Assembly: GCA_034440615.1 (NCBI GenBank)
Contig: JAOTOM010004747.1
Location: 62,001-126,000 of the forward strand
DNA: 64,000 bases
From: Ashinkailepas kermadecensis
Lineage: Eukaryota > Arthropoda > Thecostraca > Neolepadidae
Direction: 5' to 3'
Position 1 is the stretch's first letter. Each line of letters begins with the position of its first letter. Of this stretch, positions 32,083 to 48,344 are shown in pieces. The notes under the pieces were generated by a model. The model did no database searches and was not told where the DNA came from. It was given only the letters and a program-made list of their open reading frames with translations. The position numbers and the translations under genes are program-made.

Positions 32083-33973
32083 TTAGTTTGCCTGGGTTCC
32101 TATAATCCGGCACATTGGAGTCTTATTGCAGTGTCCAATTATCGATAGTCGGTTTCTCCTCCGGATTTGCAAGTCTGACATTCCGCAACGTCGCTGAGCA
32201 TTACTCCCGGACAATTGAGTGATTAGCTCCCACGAAACAATTCTGTTGGATTCACTGGTTACTCTCCTGGTAAGTCGGCAATAGCCACGAAAAAGAAAAA
32301 GCAATCTGATCCAAGTCCTTCTATGGAATGTCCTGTGATGGTTGCCTTGCAGTCTGTGCTTCATTTGCATGTGGAAGCAGCTTGTTTCATGAGATTAAAT
32401 TTACAATAACACTTCACTTCAGGCCTATGCTTATTAATGGTGCATTTGCATGCAAAATCATATTTTGAGGGAAAAATTGCTTTAATAGCATGCTTATGAA
32501 TATAAAAATTTATACAAGGTGACCATTCATTTCTGTCAGAAAAGCTTGCTTTTTTTAGTTGACAGGTGGTTTTACGTCGGATTTTTGCTCTGAGGTCACG
32601 TCGTCTCAGGTACAGGATAGAGGGAGAAGACCTGGCATAATGATCCACTTAAATTAAAAGTGACCACCAAATTTAATTCTCACATCAGTTTTAATAACAA
32701 AATATGTTTTACTATCGACGCTGCTGAAATAAGTAAAATTAAACTTATGAACATCAGCAAATTGCAATACGCCTTCTGATTTATGTGGGGACTGCACTCG
32801 GCTCTACTGTATCTGGCAGCCGATGAATGACTGCCAGATGACAAATTGGAGCTATGGTTAAATTAGTGAGGGGTGCAGCTGTAAGCCAACTTCCTGAGAA
32901 TTGGTAGAGAAAATGAGAACAAAAGTATATTTAATCGATGTCAACCAAGTTTATAAATCCATACCTAATACTCCCGACATGCTCACACCGCACAACTAAT
33001 ACATATTCACAACACCCCACGAGTAGGACACTCGTGTGCCAACTGATTTGTTACCTGCCATCTATTGGGATATGGGTTTTGGAATATAAAATGGTTTAAG
33101 GAAAATTATAGGTACTAAAAACAATCTGTAAAAAAAAATATTCCCACCACCAAGAGATAATTATTGTCGACAAAAAAGCTGGGAAAATTGATTGAAACCA
33201 ATTCTTATTAATACTAAATGTTCTCTGATGTACTTTTAGTTCATGTCTGGAATGTTTTAGTTGAAGCCAGGAGTGACATTTTGCAGGAAAGCATTTTCAA
33301 ATAGGGATAAATGTGCAGTCAAAGATAATTTTGGATTTCTCAGAATTTCTTTTTCCAATGCAATATTTATGAAAGTGTTTAAGATGATATGACCACTCAT
33401 TTCCTCTGCAAATGTGTACTTTTCACGGTAAATTTTTCACGGTTAATTTGAGGATTTTTTTCGGAATACTATGTTTATGAACGTGATTCGGAAGATGCGA
33501 TCACTCGTTTTCTCCGTGAATGCTTGCTTTTCAATTTGAACGATGACGTCATAGTCACGTCGGTACGGTATGATGACGTCATAGGCATGGGACTGAGGCT
33601 TCGATTGGCTAACGCTACAAACGTTCACATACCTTAATGAGATGGTCCTAGCTTTATCTAACCACAGATTAATAAACCACACAACTTGCCACGGTTCCAG
33701 GCGGGTTCCGTCGAGAAAAGTTCCTTTGTAGTCGCTTGTGACGAACCCACACCTCTTCTTCTCCTTCCTTCTGGCGACACTAAACGTCTCGGTGCACTCC
33801 CACCGATGCCTACTCTCCTGCAACCTGCAGGCCTTGGAACACTTAGAGCAGACAACTCCGGCAGGAAGAACTCCGTGGCGTCTAAGGAAGTCTAAGCTCG
33901 CTTGGTTGTCCTTATAGCAAAGTTTGATTATATCATATGGCACTGGATCACAACCTACACACACCGAAGCCAT
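32083..33973 (-). CDS. ISXO2/IS1595-like (Merlin-type) transposase gene, 5' part
   Basis: Exon one is 33633-33973. It starts at ATG (33971-33973) and ends at a donor AG|GTATGTG. It encodes about 113 residues: CYKDNQASLDFLRRHGVLP, a zinc-ribbon-like part with the pair CSKC and further Cys before and after RHRWEC, then GTFLDGTRL and VVWFINLWLDKARTISL. This order is typical of the N-terminal half of IS1595/ISXO2-related transposases of the Merlin superfamily, common in arthropods. A possible second exon starts at 32266 after a pyrimidine-rich acceptor. It joins in phase and reads RVTSESNRIVSWELI, resembling the helix-turn-helix that follows in the family (.S..TVVDW). The catalytic DDE exons were not found, so the gene is incomplete or decayed. 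Exon one is well supported; exon two is inference. Confidence 0.6.
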
Positions 33974-34015
33974 TTTCGAACTGTTGACCTCAAAGTGACC
34001 CCTGTGACCCCGGTC

Positions 34016-34370
34016 TCGTCTATCCTCACAACTTCCAACAAATAGTATGATAATTCATAATTAAATAGGAAAATCTAACCTAACCTAACATAATACAATC
34101 TACTCTTATCTAAACTAATATAAACTCATATATTTTAATTTAAAAACACAAGCGTAATGTTTATTGTGATGGACCGCGAAGTGATATTTAAAAGAGTGTG
34201 CTTCTGCTCGGTCTTGTCGTCTTTCCTCAGGACTTCCAACAAGCAGTATGATAATTAATAATTAAATAGGAAAACCTAACCTAACCTAACGTAATACAAT
34301 CTACTCTTATCTAAACTAATATAAACTTATATATTATAATTTCAAAACAAGCGTAATATTTCTCGTGACG
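34016..34370. repeat. Direct repeat, two copies about 200 bp apart
   Basis: CAACAAATAGTATGATAATTCATAATTAAATAGG...CCTAACCTAACCTAAC.TAATACAATCTACTC...TAAACTAATATAAACT at 34016-34165 recurs at 34216-34365, with few differences. Each copy carries a CCTAACCTAACCTAAC motif. Confidence 0.85.
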
Positions 34371-34389
34371 TCATCCGTACATCACGCAC

Positions 34390-34552
34390 GGAAGCCGTGC
34401 TCTGCTTAGTTTTTTTCGGCGTTGTGGTGAAGTAATGGTGGTGTCATCTATGTGGCAAAGAGGCAGAAATTAAGCATTTTCGACGTGAAAAAGTGTTGAA
34501 TCAACTGCATGAAGTGTTGAATGTCCCTTTAATCACGTCTGAGAAGTGCCAG
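34390..34552 (+). promoter_or_regulatory. Candidate 5' UTR exon of MPC1
   Basis: A stretch unlike its AT-rich surroundings ends in GTGCCAG|GTGAGG, a good donor at 34552, about 2.26 kb before the first coding MPC1 exon, which begins after an acceptor and so needs an upstream leader. Purely positional inference; other leader exons are possible. Confidence 0.2.
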
Positions 34553-34681
34553 GTGAGGGATGGATAAAATTATGCAACAAACAACAGCGGTGTGGCATAT
34601 ATGGCGCATTATAGATATTATCGCTAAGATTAACCGAGACGTAAGCATTTACAGAGAAAACGAATGATCGCATCTTCCGAA

Positions 34682-35344
34682 TCACGTTAATAAACATAAT
34701 ATTCCGGGACAAAAATCCGAAAATTCCAAAAACACCCTTTCAGACAGAAATACCCTTTTCACTTGGAAGACAAAATAACACCAAAAAATCGCCATGGAGT
34801 TGAGTAATAAAACATAAAAAGAAAGCTGGCAATAACAAGCATGCTTACAGTCTGTGCTACTGACTGTAGTGACAGTATGCACAGGCTGTACTACCATATG
34901 TAGTGACATGTATGTACATACTGTCTCAAACCAATTTGGGACCCCCTTGGGAATGCTGGCTATGGTGTAGTGGAGGCCAGTTGTGGCCTCATTTGACCCT
35001 GAAGACATTGACCTAGGGTCATGAAATGTATACTGCAGTGAGTTCACTACAGCAGTAATTCCTCCAGATTGTGTGCTTCTAGTTTCAGTAGTTTCAGAGA
35101 TCTTAGGGGCTGGAAACCGCCCCACAGTTACATTATGTGAGAGGTGTGTTGACTGGGAATCTTCTGCACTTCCTAAGGTAGTGTTGCTTGCACTCAAAAT
35201 GTAACAATGTGGTGTATACAGAATTGGGCTGTTGAAATAAACAACTGGATATAGATGCAATGTTCTCATGGCATCACAAACCCTCACTGTGAGGTAGGTG
35301 TAGTGTAACTTACCGTGTAAATTATGGAAATGTAAAGCTATCAT
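34682..35344 (-). CDS. Unassigned 220-codon open frame
   Basis: Uninterrupted frame starting ATGATAGCTTTACATTTC. A strong donor-like CACG|GTAAGT lies only 37 bases after the ATG, which argues for an exon edge at about 35308. No domain was recognised; the C-terminal part is hydrophobic (FYVLLLNSMAIFWCYFVFQ). It is not repeat-driven, unlike most long frames in this window, but it may be chance. Confidence 0.2.
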   Translation of the reverse strand: MIALHFHNLHGKLHYTYLTVRVCDAMRTLHLYPVVYFNSPILYTPHCYILSASNTTLGSAEDSQSTHLSHNVTVGRFPAPKISETTETRSTQSGGITAVVNSLQYTFHDPRSMSSGSNEATTGLHYTIASIPKGVPNWFETVCTYMSLHMVVQPVHTVTTVSSTDCKHACYCQLSFYVLLLNSMAIFWCYFVFQVKRVFLSERVFLEFSDFCPGILCLLT

Positions 35345-35745
35345 GGAACCCTGTCAGTGGCTCCAGTTCATCAGTATCCCTTTCAATTGATCCTGGGACA
35401 GGGACAGATACAAGGGGGCACTGGAGGCACATGTCCCCAGTGTCTCCTCAGGTTTTTGGCTAGAGGTGCCCCTTGAAAGAAGTCTGCTCTTCAGTGCACT
35501 TGAATGCCCCCTTCAAGTTTTTCAGCCAGAAGCACCCATCCAGAGACAAAGTTACACCATGACAATTCCAGATGGTCCAATTGGACATTCATTGCATGAC
35601 TAGGTTTTGTCATGCAATGAAATTAGTCTTAGACTTAGTCTTAGTCACTAGGCTAAGTAGCATAACCTTACCCATCCTAACCACCCATATGAGATACATT
35701 TTTATTGACAAATTTTATAAAAAGCCCAATGAAAAAAAATAACTT
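35345..35745. other. No gene recognised
   Basis: Contains GTCTTAGACTTAGTCTTAGTC-type short repeats at about 35625-35650; otherwise featureless. Confidence 0.4.
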
Positions 35746-35749
35746 AACC

Positions 35750-36760
35750 TATCCAGTATTGTGCTTTGAGGTATTCACAAGACAGGTTTTACACATATTT
35801 CACCTCCATGAAAGCTATATGACCTTTGCAGTTGATGCACCCCCTAAACTACACCTTCATGAAACATACTAAGGGGTGTAGGCTTTCTTTTCAAGGTAAA
35901 AAATAATGAAATTTTGTTTGGAAGTTGAGAAAAAAAATTATTTTTCATTCAAAAATTGGCTTGGTTAGGTTAGGATAAGTTGGGTATTATTGCAATTTGA
36001 GGTATCCACAAGACAAGTTTTATGCACATTTTACCTCCATGAAGCAAACAAGGTGGTTAGGTTGGGCTTTTGTTTTCAGTTGGAAACATTTAGAAAAATG
36101 AAATTTTCGAGTTAAAATATTTGAACTTTTTTTCCAAAACAGGTCACGCTATCCTAGGTTAGGTTAGGCTTTTCATTTGAAAATTTTGGGAAAAAATGGA
36201 ATGAAAATTTTGTGTTAAAAAATAATTTGCTTTCTTGTATGAATGATCAGACTAGGTTAGGTTAGGTTATGTTATTTTTTAGCATTATGCTATATCACCA
36301 AACTGCAAGTCCCTTTTTGCTGTTATTTTGTCTCCCAACTGAAAAGCGTACATTTGCTAAGAAAATGAGTGGCTGCATCATGCTGACCACATTCACAGAC
36401 ATTGAATTGGAACAATAAATCCCTATGATTAAAAAAATACCTTAAACTGCAAATTTACCCAAATACATAACATGCTTAAGTATGACTAAATATGAATATT
36501 ATTAAAGGAATGTAAACACTTGTTGCTGCTGAAAATGTGTTCTTTTCAGTTGGTGAGCAAAGTAAAACAAAACAAAGGTTTAAAGAAAGTTATTTATAAA
36601 ATCCAACATCAGTAGGTTAAATTAAGTTTTTTGGTTGTAATTTTACTTTATTCTTCATCATATATTATCCCACCCAAAATGTTATTATGCTTTATGTTGT
36701 TCATGAGACAAGTTTTACACATTTTACCTTCATTGAGCAAACAGGAATTAGGTTTGGTTC
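35750..36760. repeat. Diverged tandem repeats upstream of MPC1
   Basis: A block containing GAGGTAT.CACAAGACA.GTTTTA..CACATTT.ACCTCCATGAA is found near 35770, 36000 and (more diverged) 36695. Each is followed by AT-rich sequence with TTAGGTTAGG motifs (35960, 36155, 36255). The last copy ends about 50 bp before the MPC1 acceptor. Confidence 0.7.
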
Positions 36761-36831
36761 TGAAGCTGCAAATGGTTGTACAACTAATTAATCTGATTGT
36801 TGTTTTTTTCAGTCTCACATCTTCACCAAAC

Positions 36832-41259
<4,428 letters not shown>

Positions 41260-41764
41260 TCTTCCGAGAGCCGTAGTGCATATCCGAATAGCTGGAACCG
41301 TGCAATGCACTGTCGTTCAAGTCTGAGGGGTCTCACACGATGGTGGACGAAGTAATTTCGCCGTGCAGTGAGCGTGGCCTCAGACTGATTGTCGCCGGCT
41401 GGAGATTCATCTGCGGTGGAGGGTCGTACGTTGTGGTGTTTAACAGGGTAATAGCAGGATGTGTGAAAGAAAACCCGATGAAGTTTGTGGTCCCAAATTT
41501 GAGCCTGCTAGTGTACCAACAGCCAGGAGTCATTTATGCAGATGCAAACTCAACCGTCTGTTGCGTTTACATTGCACTGTATAGCATGCATCAATACCAG
41601 GAACATGTTCGGTGGCAATTGATATCGTACTGTGCAAAGGGGGTCAGTAGGGGTTGCGGCGGTCAGACCGTCAGCGGACTCGATGGTGACGTTTCCGCAG
41701 CCATTTTATAACAGGATCTGGTGATACACTGTTTTTGTGAACTACCTTGCTTCCCAACTACTGC

Positions 41765-41770
41765 AATAAA
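41765..41770 (+). terminator. Polyadenylation signal, MPC1
   Basis: AATAAA about 505 bases after the MPC1 stop, in CTGCAATAAAGCAAAC. It implies a 3' UTR of roughly 520-530 bases if it is used. Confidence 0.5.
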
Positions 41771-41789
41771 GCAAACAATGGGTGATATC

Positions 41790-42420
41790 ACCACGGAAGT
41801 TTTTCAGGCAGTATATAGGAGTCAGGCTGTTTCTAGAAGTCGTGTCTTCACCTGGTTGGCATAATTGATGGTATCAGATTTATTGGCAGAATTAAGATCT
41901 CATGGCATCTTACACGTCATAACAAGCGTGTACCAAATTTTACGCCAGGCCGTAACAAGATGGTGATTTCCTTCAGTGGTGAAGCGCTGGATGGCCGTGA
42001 TGTTGTCGGCCATCGTGCTCAGGATTCATGGACGTTTATCACCGTCAGTCCGTCCAGGACGATCTGATATGTTTCGAATTACTGTAATACAGGATCATCG
42101 TAATTGGCACCAGGGTACCTACGTTGTTTATTGTGCTCTGCTTTAAAAAAAAAATTTGTGTGTTGCATGATATCATAGTGTAGGCAACTTGTATTCTTTT
42201 GCTCAGTTTCACAATTTGGCTTTCGTCTAGCTCTCGTTGGACAAGCTGATGTTGGGATTAATATTCTGAGATGTAATTGTATATTCTGTCATGTTTTTAG
42301 ATGATTTGTTTTCTACCGCTTTAACTGCAGACGTGGTACCCTGTGCCGACATATTTATCGAAGAACTTGCTCCTGTCGTGTTCTTTGACGACAGAGATTG
42401 TGCTATGACAACTTCCGATG
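41790..42420. other. Gap between convergent genes
   Basis: MPC1 (plus) and the coiled-coil gene (minus) converge here. Nothing else was recognised; no clear minus-strand polyadenylation signal was chosen. Confidence 0.4.
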
Positions 42421-42439
42421 AGCTGCTAGCATAGCAATA

Positions 42440-42650
42440 CTTTTATCCGAGCTCGTTGGCGTCCTCGCGCTTTTAGCCACAGCGCTCCCAGGCTTGGCTG
42501 CATCGCTGCCAAGTTTGGCCGCAGCACTGTCAGGCTAGGCTGCATCGCTGCTAGATTTGGCTGTGTCGCTGCCAGGTTTGGCTGCATCTCTGCCAGGTTT
42601 GGCTGCATCGCTGCCACGTTGGGCTGCATCGCTCTCAGGCTTGACGGTTG
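42440..42650. repeat. 21-bp minisatellite coding the protein C-terminus
   Basis: About nine units of GCTGCATCGCTGCCAGGTTTG (plus strand reading). On the minus strand it encodes repeats of SDAAKPG type. Part lies before and part after the TAG stop at 42535-42537 of the coiled-coil gene, in the same frame. Confidence 0.9.
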
Positions 42651-45600
42651 CTCTACGGGATTCGGCGGCTGCCACACTGCCGGAGGCGGCGGTCGTCAGG
42701 CGCTGCGCCGACTCGACGGGCGTGATGGTGAGCGCCGAGCGTTGCGCCAGGTGGTCGATCCAGCCGCCCTTTGAGAGCCGCCACTCGTCGGAGATGTGCG
42801 CCGACGACACGGACGGACTCTCTTTAATCACCTTGGGTCCGGCCAGGTCGTAGACGGGCGGCCGGTCGGCGTACAGCGACAGGTGCGGCTCCGTCACGGG
42901 CCACGTGCGCCGCTTGGGCTTGGGCACGTGCACGCGCCACCAGTGTCGCTGCGCGCAGAACCGCCCGAACGGCCGCAGGGTCTGTCGCTGCAGGGCGTGC
43001 GCCGGCGCCTGTCGGACAGGGGTGGTCGTCACGGAGGGGCACGTCCCCATGTGCCGAGTCATCTGCTGTGGTGACCTGCCGGCTGGTGGTGAGCCACCTA
43101 GTCCTGGATATTTAGTCGAAGTCTCCGCGATGTGTCAACTGCCAGATGTCAGTACCGCAATAGTGAACACTCGTGGCCGGGTAAACAATTTCAAAGTCGG
43201 CATCGTGTCACAGTCGTGGTCCAGCAGGGGCTGGTTAAACCGCGACATGTGTTCAGATCTATGAATGATTATAAACATTTATGTTTATGGTCGGCTGTGC
43301 CTGAGCCTGCCGACGAGGAAGTTGTGTCGAACGGAATGCCACGACCGGTGAGTTATTAAACATGCAGCCGGCAATTTTGCCACTAGTTCCGAAATTGAGG
43401 CTACAGTCAGGTTCCACATACTCGCAGCGCTCCATATATCTCCATATATCATATACCGGTAGCGCCGCGCATACCTGCAGCGCTCCACACACTGCAGAGC
43501 TCCATGCTGTGGACCTGCAATGTTATAGATGCATGCAGCGTTCCACATGTCTACAGCGTTCCACATGCCTGCAGCGCCCCACATCCTTTCACATTTCTGC
43601 AGCGCTCCATATACCTACAGCGCCCCATATACCTGCAACGTTCCGCATACCTGATTCACCACATCCTGTAGCGCTTCGCGTATCTGCAGCACTGCACATA
43701 CTTGTAAAGTTCCGCATACCGGGAGCGTTTCACATACCTGCAACATTCCACGTAACGGCCGCGCTCCATCTACCTTGAGGGCACCACATGCCTGCAGTGA
43801 GTGTTTCACATTGCTGCAGCGTTGCCCATGCCTGCACCAACCCACGTGCCTGCAGCGTTCCAGTCACGGAGGGCACCACATGCCTGCACCAACCCACGAG
43901 CGTTCCACATGTCCGCAGCACTCCACATACCTGTGGCGTCCCACACACCTGCAACGGCTGCTCAAACGGCAGCAGGTCATCCTGGCTGAGGCTGCGGTCG
44001 GCCGAGCCAGACTCGCAGCCGGCAGACTGGCTGGACGAGCCGGTGTCGCTGGGCTGGCGCGCGCGAGCTGCCAGCGCCAGCGCCCGCTGCTGGTCCTGGT
44101 CGGGCCGCAGTCGGGCTAGGGTGTGGTCGCGCAGCTGGGCCACCAGCTGGCGCTGCGAGCGGGACGGTCGCGGTGTCGTCAGCAGGTCGGTGATGCTCTC
44201 CAGGTGGAGTGGCGACGCGTCGCCGTCCGACGGCGCGCCGCTGCCGCACGGCGCCGACGACACGTCCGGCAGAGCGGGCTGCTCCACACACCTCATGGGC
44301 ACCAGCGACACCTGCAGCCTCTTGTTCTGCTCGACTGCGGCAGGCGGGACCACGTCTGAGGCACCGCGCGACCGCGCACGGCGGATCTGAATGTCGGGAA
44401 CGTACCCTGCACACAACTGGCCGCATCGGAGCCAACAATTCATCGTCGCAAACAGAACCCTACTCACGTCGAGCGTGCCCATTTATACAAACGTGACTGC
44501 AATCTGCTCAGAAATTAGAGACGTAATTCCGCTGATAACCGACTCACTGACGCAGTCGAGCTGGTCTCGGATGGAGTCGCCGTGTGCGCGGTTGAGCACG
44601 CTCTGCAGACAGAGCGTTTCCTGCGCCGACAGGTCGCTGTGGTCACTGAGCGCCACCGTCTGCAGCTCCCGACAGGCGGCTGACTGCTTGGCCCACTCCA
44701 GCCGCCCAGCATGGTGACGGGTCAGGAACGATTGTATGTAGCGGAAGCTGCCGTCCAGCTGCGCTGGGTACCAGTAGGAGGCCCCATTACAACAGTCGGT
44801 GTCGGTGGTGTCTTGAGTTGGTTAAGCTAATTAAAAAATGGTCAGTGTTTTCTCCCCGTACTTGCAGCCAACATTCGCTATTCGTGAGTAGTGACGAGCC
44901 AGTTTCGCTACGCCAAATATAATCCATTCTGTGTCGTTTTCGTGGTGGGTGTTATTTACTGAAGGAGGTTGAGAGATTATTTCAGATCGCTGTAGTCGAG
45001 CAGAATTTTTTTTAAAAGGGCTTTTCAAAAAAAATTCGGCTCGACTTTTGTAGGAAATTGTGTAGGATTAAAGGGACTTCCCCTTAATCCTACTAAAATT
45101 TTGGTGAAGCAAGACATGAAACTTGATATCTTAGGCGTTGCATAAGGTACCTACGGGTCAGGTAGGATAGCTACGCCACCAACTCTGGACAATACGCTTA
45201 ACAAACGCTCTATGGCGGTGAATACAAAAACGACTAAGCAGCTCCTGTCTAATACACTTCAACTTGGTTCCTACAACGATGCGTTGGATGGTGATCTCAG
45301 AAGGTGAAAAGCAGACTCCTTGGTCTTTAAAAGTTGCACGGGTGCACTGGATACCCATGAATACTACATTTTATCCGCTATGATGGCCATTAGAGATGCA
45401 CTTGCCTATTGTATTGCCTAATTTACATTGGTTGCTTATAACGTGTTTTGTATGATTTAAATATATGTGCTATGGTAGCAGCCGTTTGCTGCATGTTCCA
45501 TGTAACCATGTGATGTTTAGCCAAATATTTGGGAAAACATACCTTCAAAGGCATCGTACAGTTCATCTACATGACGAATTCCTGCTTTGAGATCTCGGAT

Positions 45601-45710
45601 TTTCTTCTTTTTTTCGACCTTCTCAACTAGTGAATAGTTCTTCCAGAATTGCACTTCTTCTTCGACTTCGCTTGCATCGGCATTTACATCAGCTAGCTCC
45701 TCTTCTAGTT
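42535..45710 (-). CDS. Unidentified coiled-coil protein, last four exons
   Basis: Not recognised. Exons 45543-45710, 44548-44763, 43949-44406, 42535-43065; all GT/AG with matching phases (1,1,1,0), so the model is solid although the 5' end is outside or unseen. Exon one encodes a charged coiled coil (ELEEELADVNADASEVEEEV... then KVEKKKKIRDLK). Exon two continues helical (RLEWAKQSAACRELQTVA, LSAQETLCLQSVLNRAHGD). Exon three is low complexity with SITDLLTTPRPSRSQRQ and a Ser-rich acidic stretch (SLSQDDLLPFEQ). The final exon has a basic/aromatic block (RHWWRVHVPKPKRRTWPVTE) and DEWRLSKGGWIDHLAQRSA, then a Lys/Asp/Ala repeat tail from the 21-bp array, ending at TAG. The layout is compatible with a cytoskeletal or ciliary protein, but that is a guess. 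Confidence 0.7.
43400..43948. repeat. About 18-bp repeat array carrying donor-like motifs
   Basis: Degenerate units of CTGCAGCGTTCCACATAC (plus strand). On the minus strand most units read GTATGTGGAACGCTGCAG or CAGGTATGTGG, a splice-donor-like motif. The array begins at the true donor of exon 43949-44406 (TTGCAG|GTGTGTGG) and fills most of that intron. Confidence 0.85.
44764..45542. other. Intron of the coiled-coil gene
   Basis: AT-rich; no element identified. A short inverted pair AAGGGACTTCCCCTTAATCC lies near 45070-45090. Confidence 0.4.
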
Positions 45711-46228
45711 CTGAAAGGACATTTAAGGAATGTTGGCAAATATTTCGCCACAATGTTCTGTAATTTATTCTGAATTCAGTGTCGGATATAAGAAACAAAA
45801 ACGTCGGGGATGCGGAAAATAAAGAAAGGTGTCTGAGATTTCGGGGTACTTTGTGTCCGTGACCACCATCCGATAAAGGTGCACTTCACGTGTACGTATA
45901 TAGTTGCCATGCATTCCACACTCGCAATCATTATTTCACAAAAGCACGTGTCTCACCAAGATAGCTAGCTAAAATATACTTTGTTTCCTTCTCCCAGGTT
46001 TGTGGTGTTTTTCCACTAGTCTGAACCCTTCCATTGGGCGCAGACGAACAAAATACCACTACGTGTAATTTCACCTTAGTTTTTCACCACCAAATTCAAA
46101 ATGAAATTCAACAAACCCACATTGCATGCCTATACCTCGTCGACAGATTTGAATCTCACAAAATATATATAGGTATCTTACCTCGCCGTGTGTTCGTCGG
46201 GGATGATCTGTGTTACTCGTCTTCAATG

Positions 46229-46475
46229 TCATAGCCCATTTCCAGAAGCGGTTGGCAACCTTTTCGGTACCACGATAATTGGTGTAGAATCGCATACATT
46301 TTCAGGGATGCTTTCCCATTGATTGCAATAGACCCTGAAAACTTTCAGGGGACCTCTCCCATAGCGTTTTATGTTAAAATCCAGAGATGCTCGGCTGGTT
46401 TCAAGGGTGCATAGTGTAACAAAGTCAACTTCGGACCATCTTTCGAAATACATTTGGATCCCGTTTATCCTGGGG
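46229..46475 (-). CDS. Candidate terminal exon, unassigned
   Basis: After an acceptor-like CCCCAG the minus strand reads INGIQMYFERWSEVDF... to a TGA, about 80 residues with even codon use and PIIVVPKRLPTASGNGL at the end. A donor-like GGCGAG|GTAAGA follows 55 bases later in a different frame. No family recognised; its phase does not connect to the coiled-coil gene. Confidence 0.2.
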
Positions 46476-47216
46476 TCCGGGCCCCGAGTGGATCCCAGAC
46501 ATTCGGCCGGCACCTGCCGGCGCGCAAGCATCGGCATTTGACGCCTCGAGCGGCGGCAGTCGCCCAATATTATGCTTGGTCAGACCCCGTGCCGACTCGA
46601 CGACGGCCGGCCGGTGGGTGTTGTGTCATTGCGTCATGCCACAGTCGTAAGTCATTGCACCGCGTCACCATTGTGACACCCGTGTCAGTGTGGTCGGGTG
46701 GTGCGCGACTGGCCCTGGTCAGGCAGTCGTCACAGGGAAGCCGAGGAGGTCAGTCGGGTCCGGTCAGCTGGATAGTTGAGACGGGGTTGTGTTGTCGAGG
46801 CTGGTAAGATGTAGCCCTGGGATAAGGGGTGGGCGTTGAGACGATTGGTGTCAGAACTGTTGAAACTGTTCTCCAAGTGGTCGCCGTTTGGTTAACTGCC
46901 AGCCCGGTCAATACAATGGCATTCACGGCTGTTGGATTTGAGAACTTGGTGATTTGAACAGTGGCGTCGCCACGAAATTCTTCCAGGGGGGGCAATAGTG
47001 ATAGGGGGCCTCCTGCTCCCGAAAGGGGGCCTCCACTGTGTTAGGGCCTCCTATTGCTTTTTTAGGCTCTTAGTATGGTTCCAGAATGGGGAACATGGCT
47101 TCATATTGATGTCTTGTTTGTTCTTGGCATGGTGCATCATTTACGCAAAGCGCAATAGCAAGAATCTTTTTTTTCCGCTGAGAACTGAGCCATACCAGGG
47201 TATAAATAAGCAAACG

Positions 47217-48344
47217 CACTGGCGGATCCAGCCCACCGGTTTGGGGGGGGGCAACTTTCGGTTTTCGGCGTCAGCCCCCCTCCCCCTCCCCCCAGTGGCG
47301 TACTTAGGAATTGCATCAGAGGAGCGGTCGAAGGGATTTGGAGGGTGCTCATTCTCCCACTATTTTTCGTTCAAAGCATCGGATTTCTACCACTATTTGT
47401 CAAATGGACCCATTTTTTACAATCATAATTAATGACAACATAATTTCCTGTGTAGGGGCCTCAGCCTACCTCCACCGCTTCTAAGTTACGGAATTTGTGT
47501 TCTTGTTTACCAAAACGTTCATGTTCATGTTCAACGTCTTGTACCACGTCAACGTTCGTGCACGTGTACACACTGGCAGATCCGATTTTGTCAACTCTTG
47601 CTGTAAGCAGAACTTGAGCAGCATAGAACCCTCGATGCGTGTCAGAATGTACTATGCTACCATATTGGCTTCCAAACAATTATAAAAATACCTTTAAAAT
47701 TGGAGATACTTTCATCCAGACGATATTTTTTAACCTCGGCAAAGGCTACTGCATTTTCATTCAGTTTACTTCCGTTGGTTTCGGGGGGCCAAAAGACCCT
47801 TTTAAGCGCTTCGGGGGAGCAATGGCCGGAATGGCCCCTCCCTGGATCCGCTAGTGAATGTAGCCTGTCTCTTCATCTTAGCAACCCCAACACCAACATA
47901 CGAAACATGCTGCTCAACTGGGCTCAACTGGTCACTCGCACAAAACATCCTGTTCAAATTCCGCTTTCGAAATCTGGCTCACTGGGTCCGCTTGCCCGTT
48001 ACTGGCTAAACAAACTTCATGAACCTATCTGACGAAGGAATAATGAAACTGCTGATTTCGTCTTCTCTTGCTGTAAGCAGAACTTCAACAGCATAGAACC
48101 CTCGATGCGTCAGAATCTACTATGCTACCATATTGGACTTCCAAACAATCATAACAAAATACCTTTGAAATTGGAGATTATTTCACCCGGAAAGCTATTT
48201 TGTAACCTCAGCAAAGGTTACTGCATTTTAATTTAGTTTACTTTTATTGGTTTGGGGGGGGGCCAAAAGACACTATGCCCCCCCTTTGAAGCGCTTGGGG
48301 GGCCATGGCCGGAATGCCCCCCCCCCCCCCTGGATCCGCCAGTG
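47217..48344. mobile_element. Non-autonomous element with 15-bp terminal inverted repeats
   Basis: CACTGGCGGATCCAG at 47217-47231 and its perfect reverse complement CTGGATCCGCCAGTG at 48330-48344, each next to a G/C homopolymer run. A one-mismatch internal copy is at 47842-47856. Similar CAGTGGCG-type ends are common in hAT-like elements; the superfamily is a guess. Confidence 0.55.
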
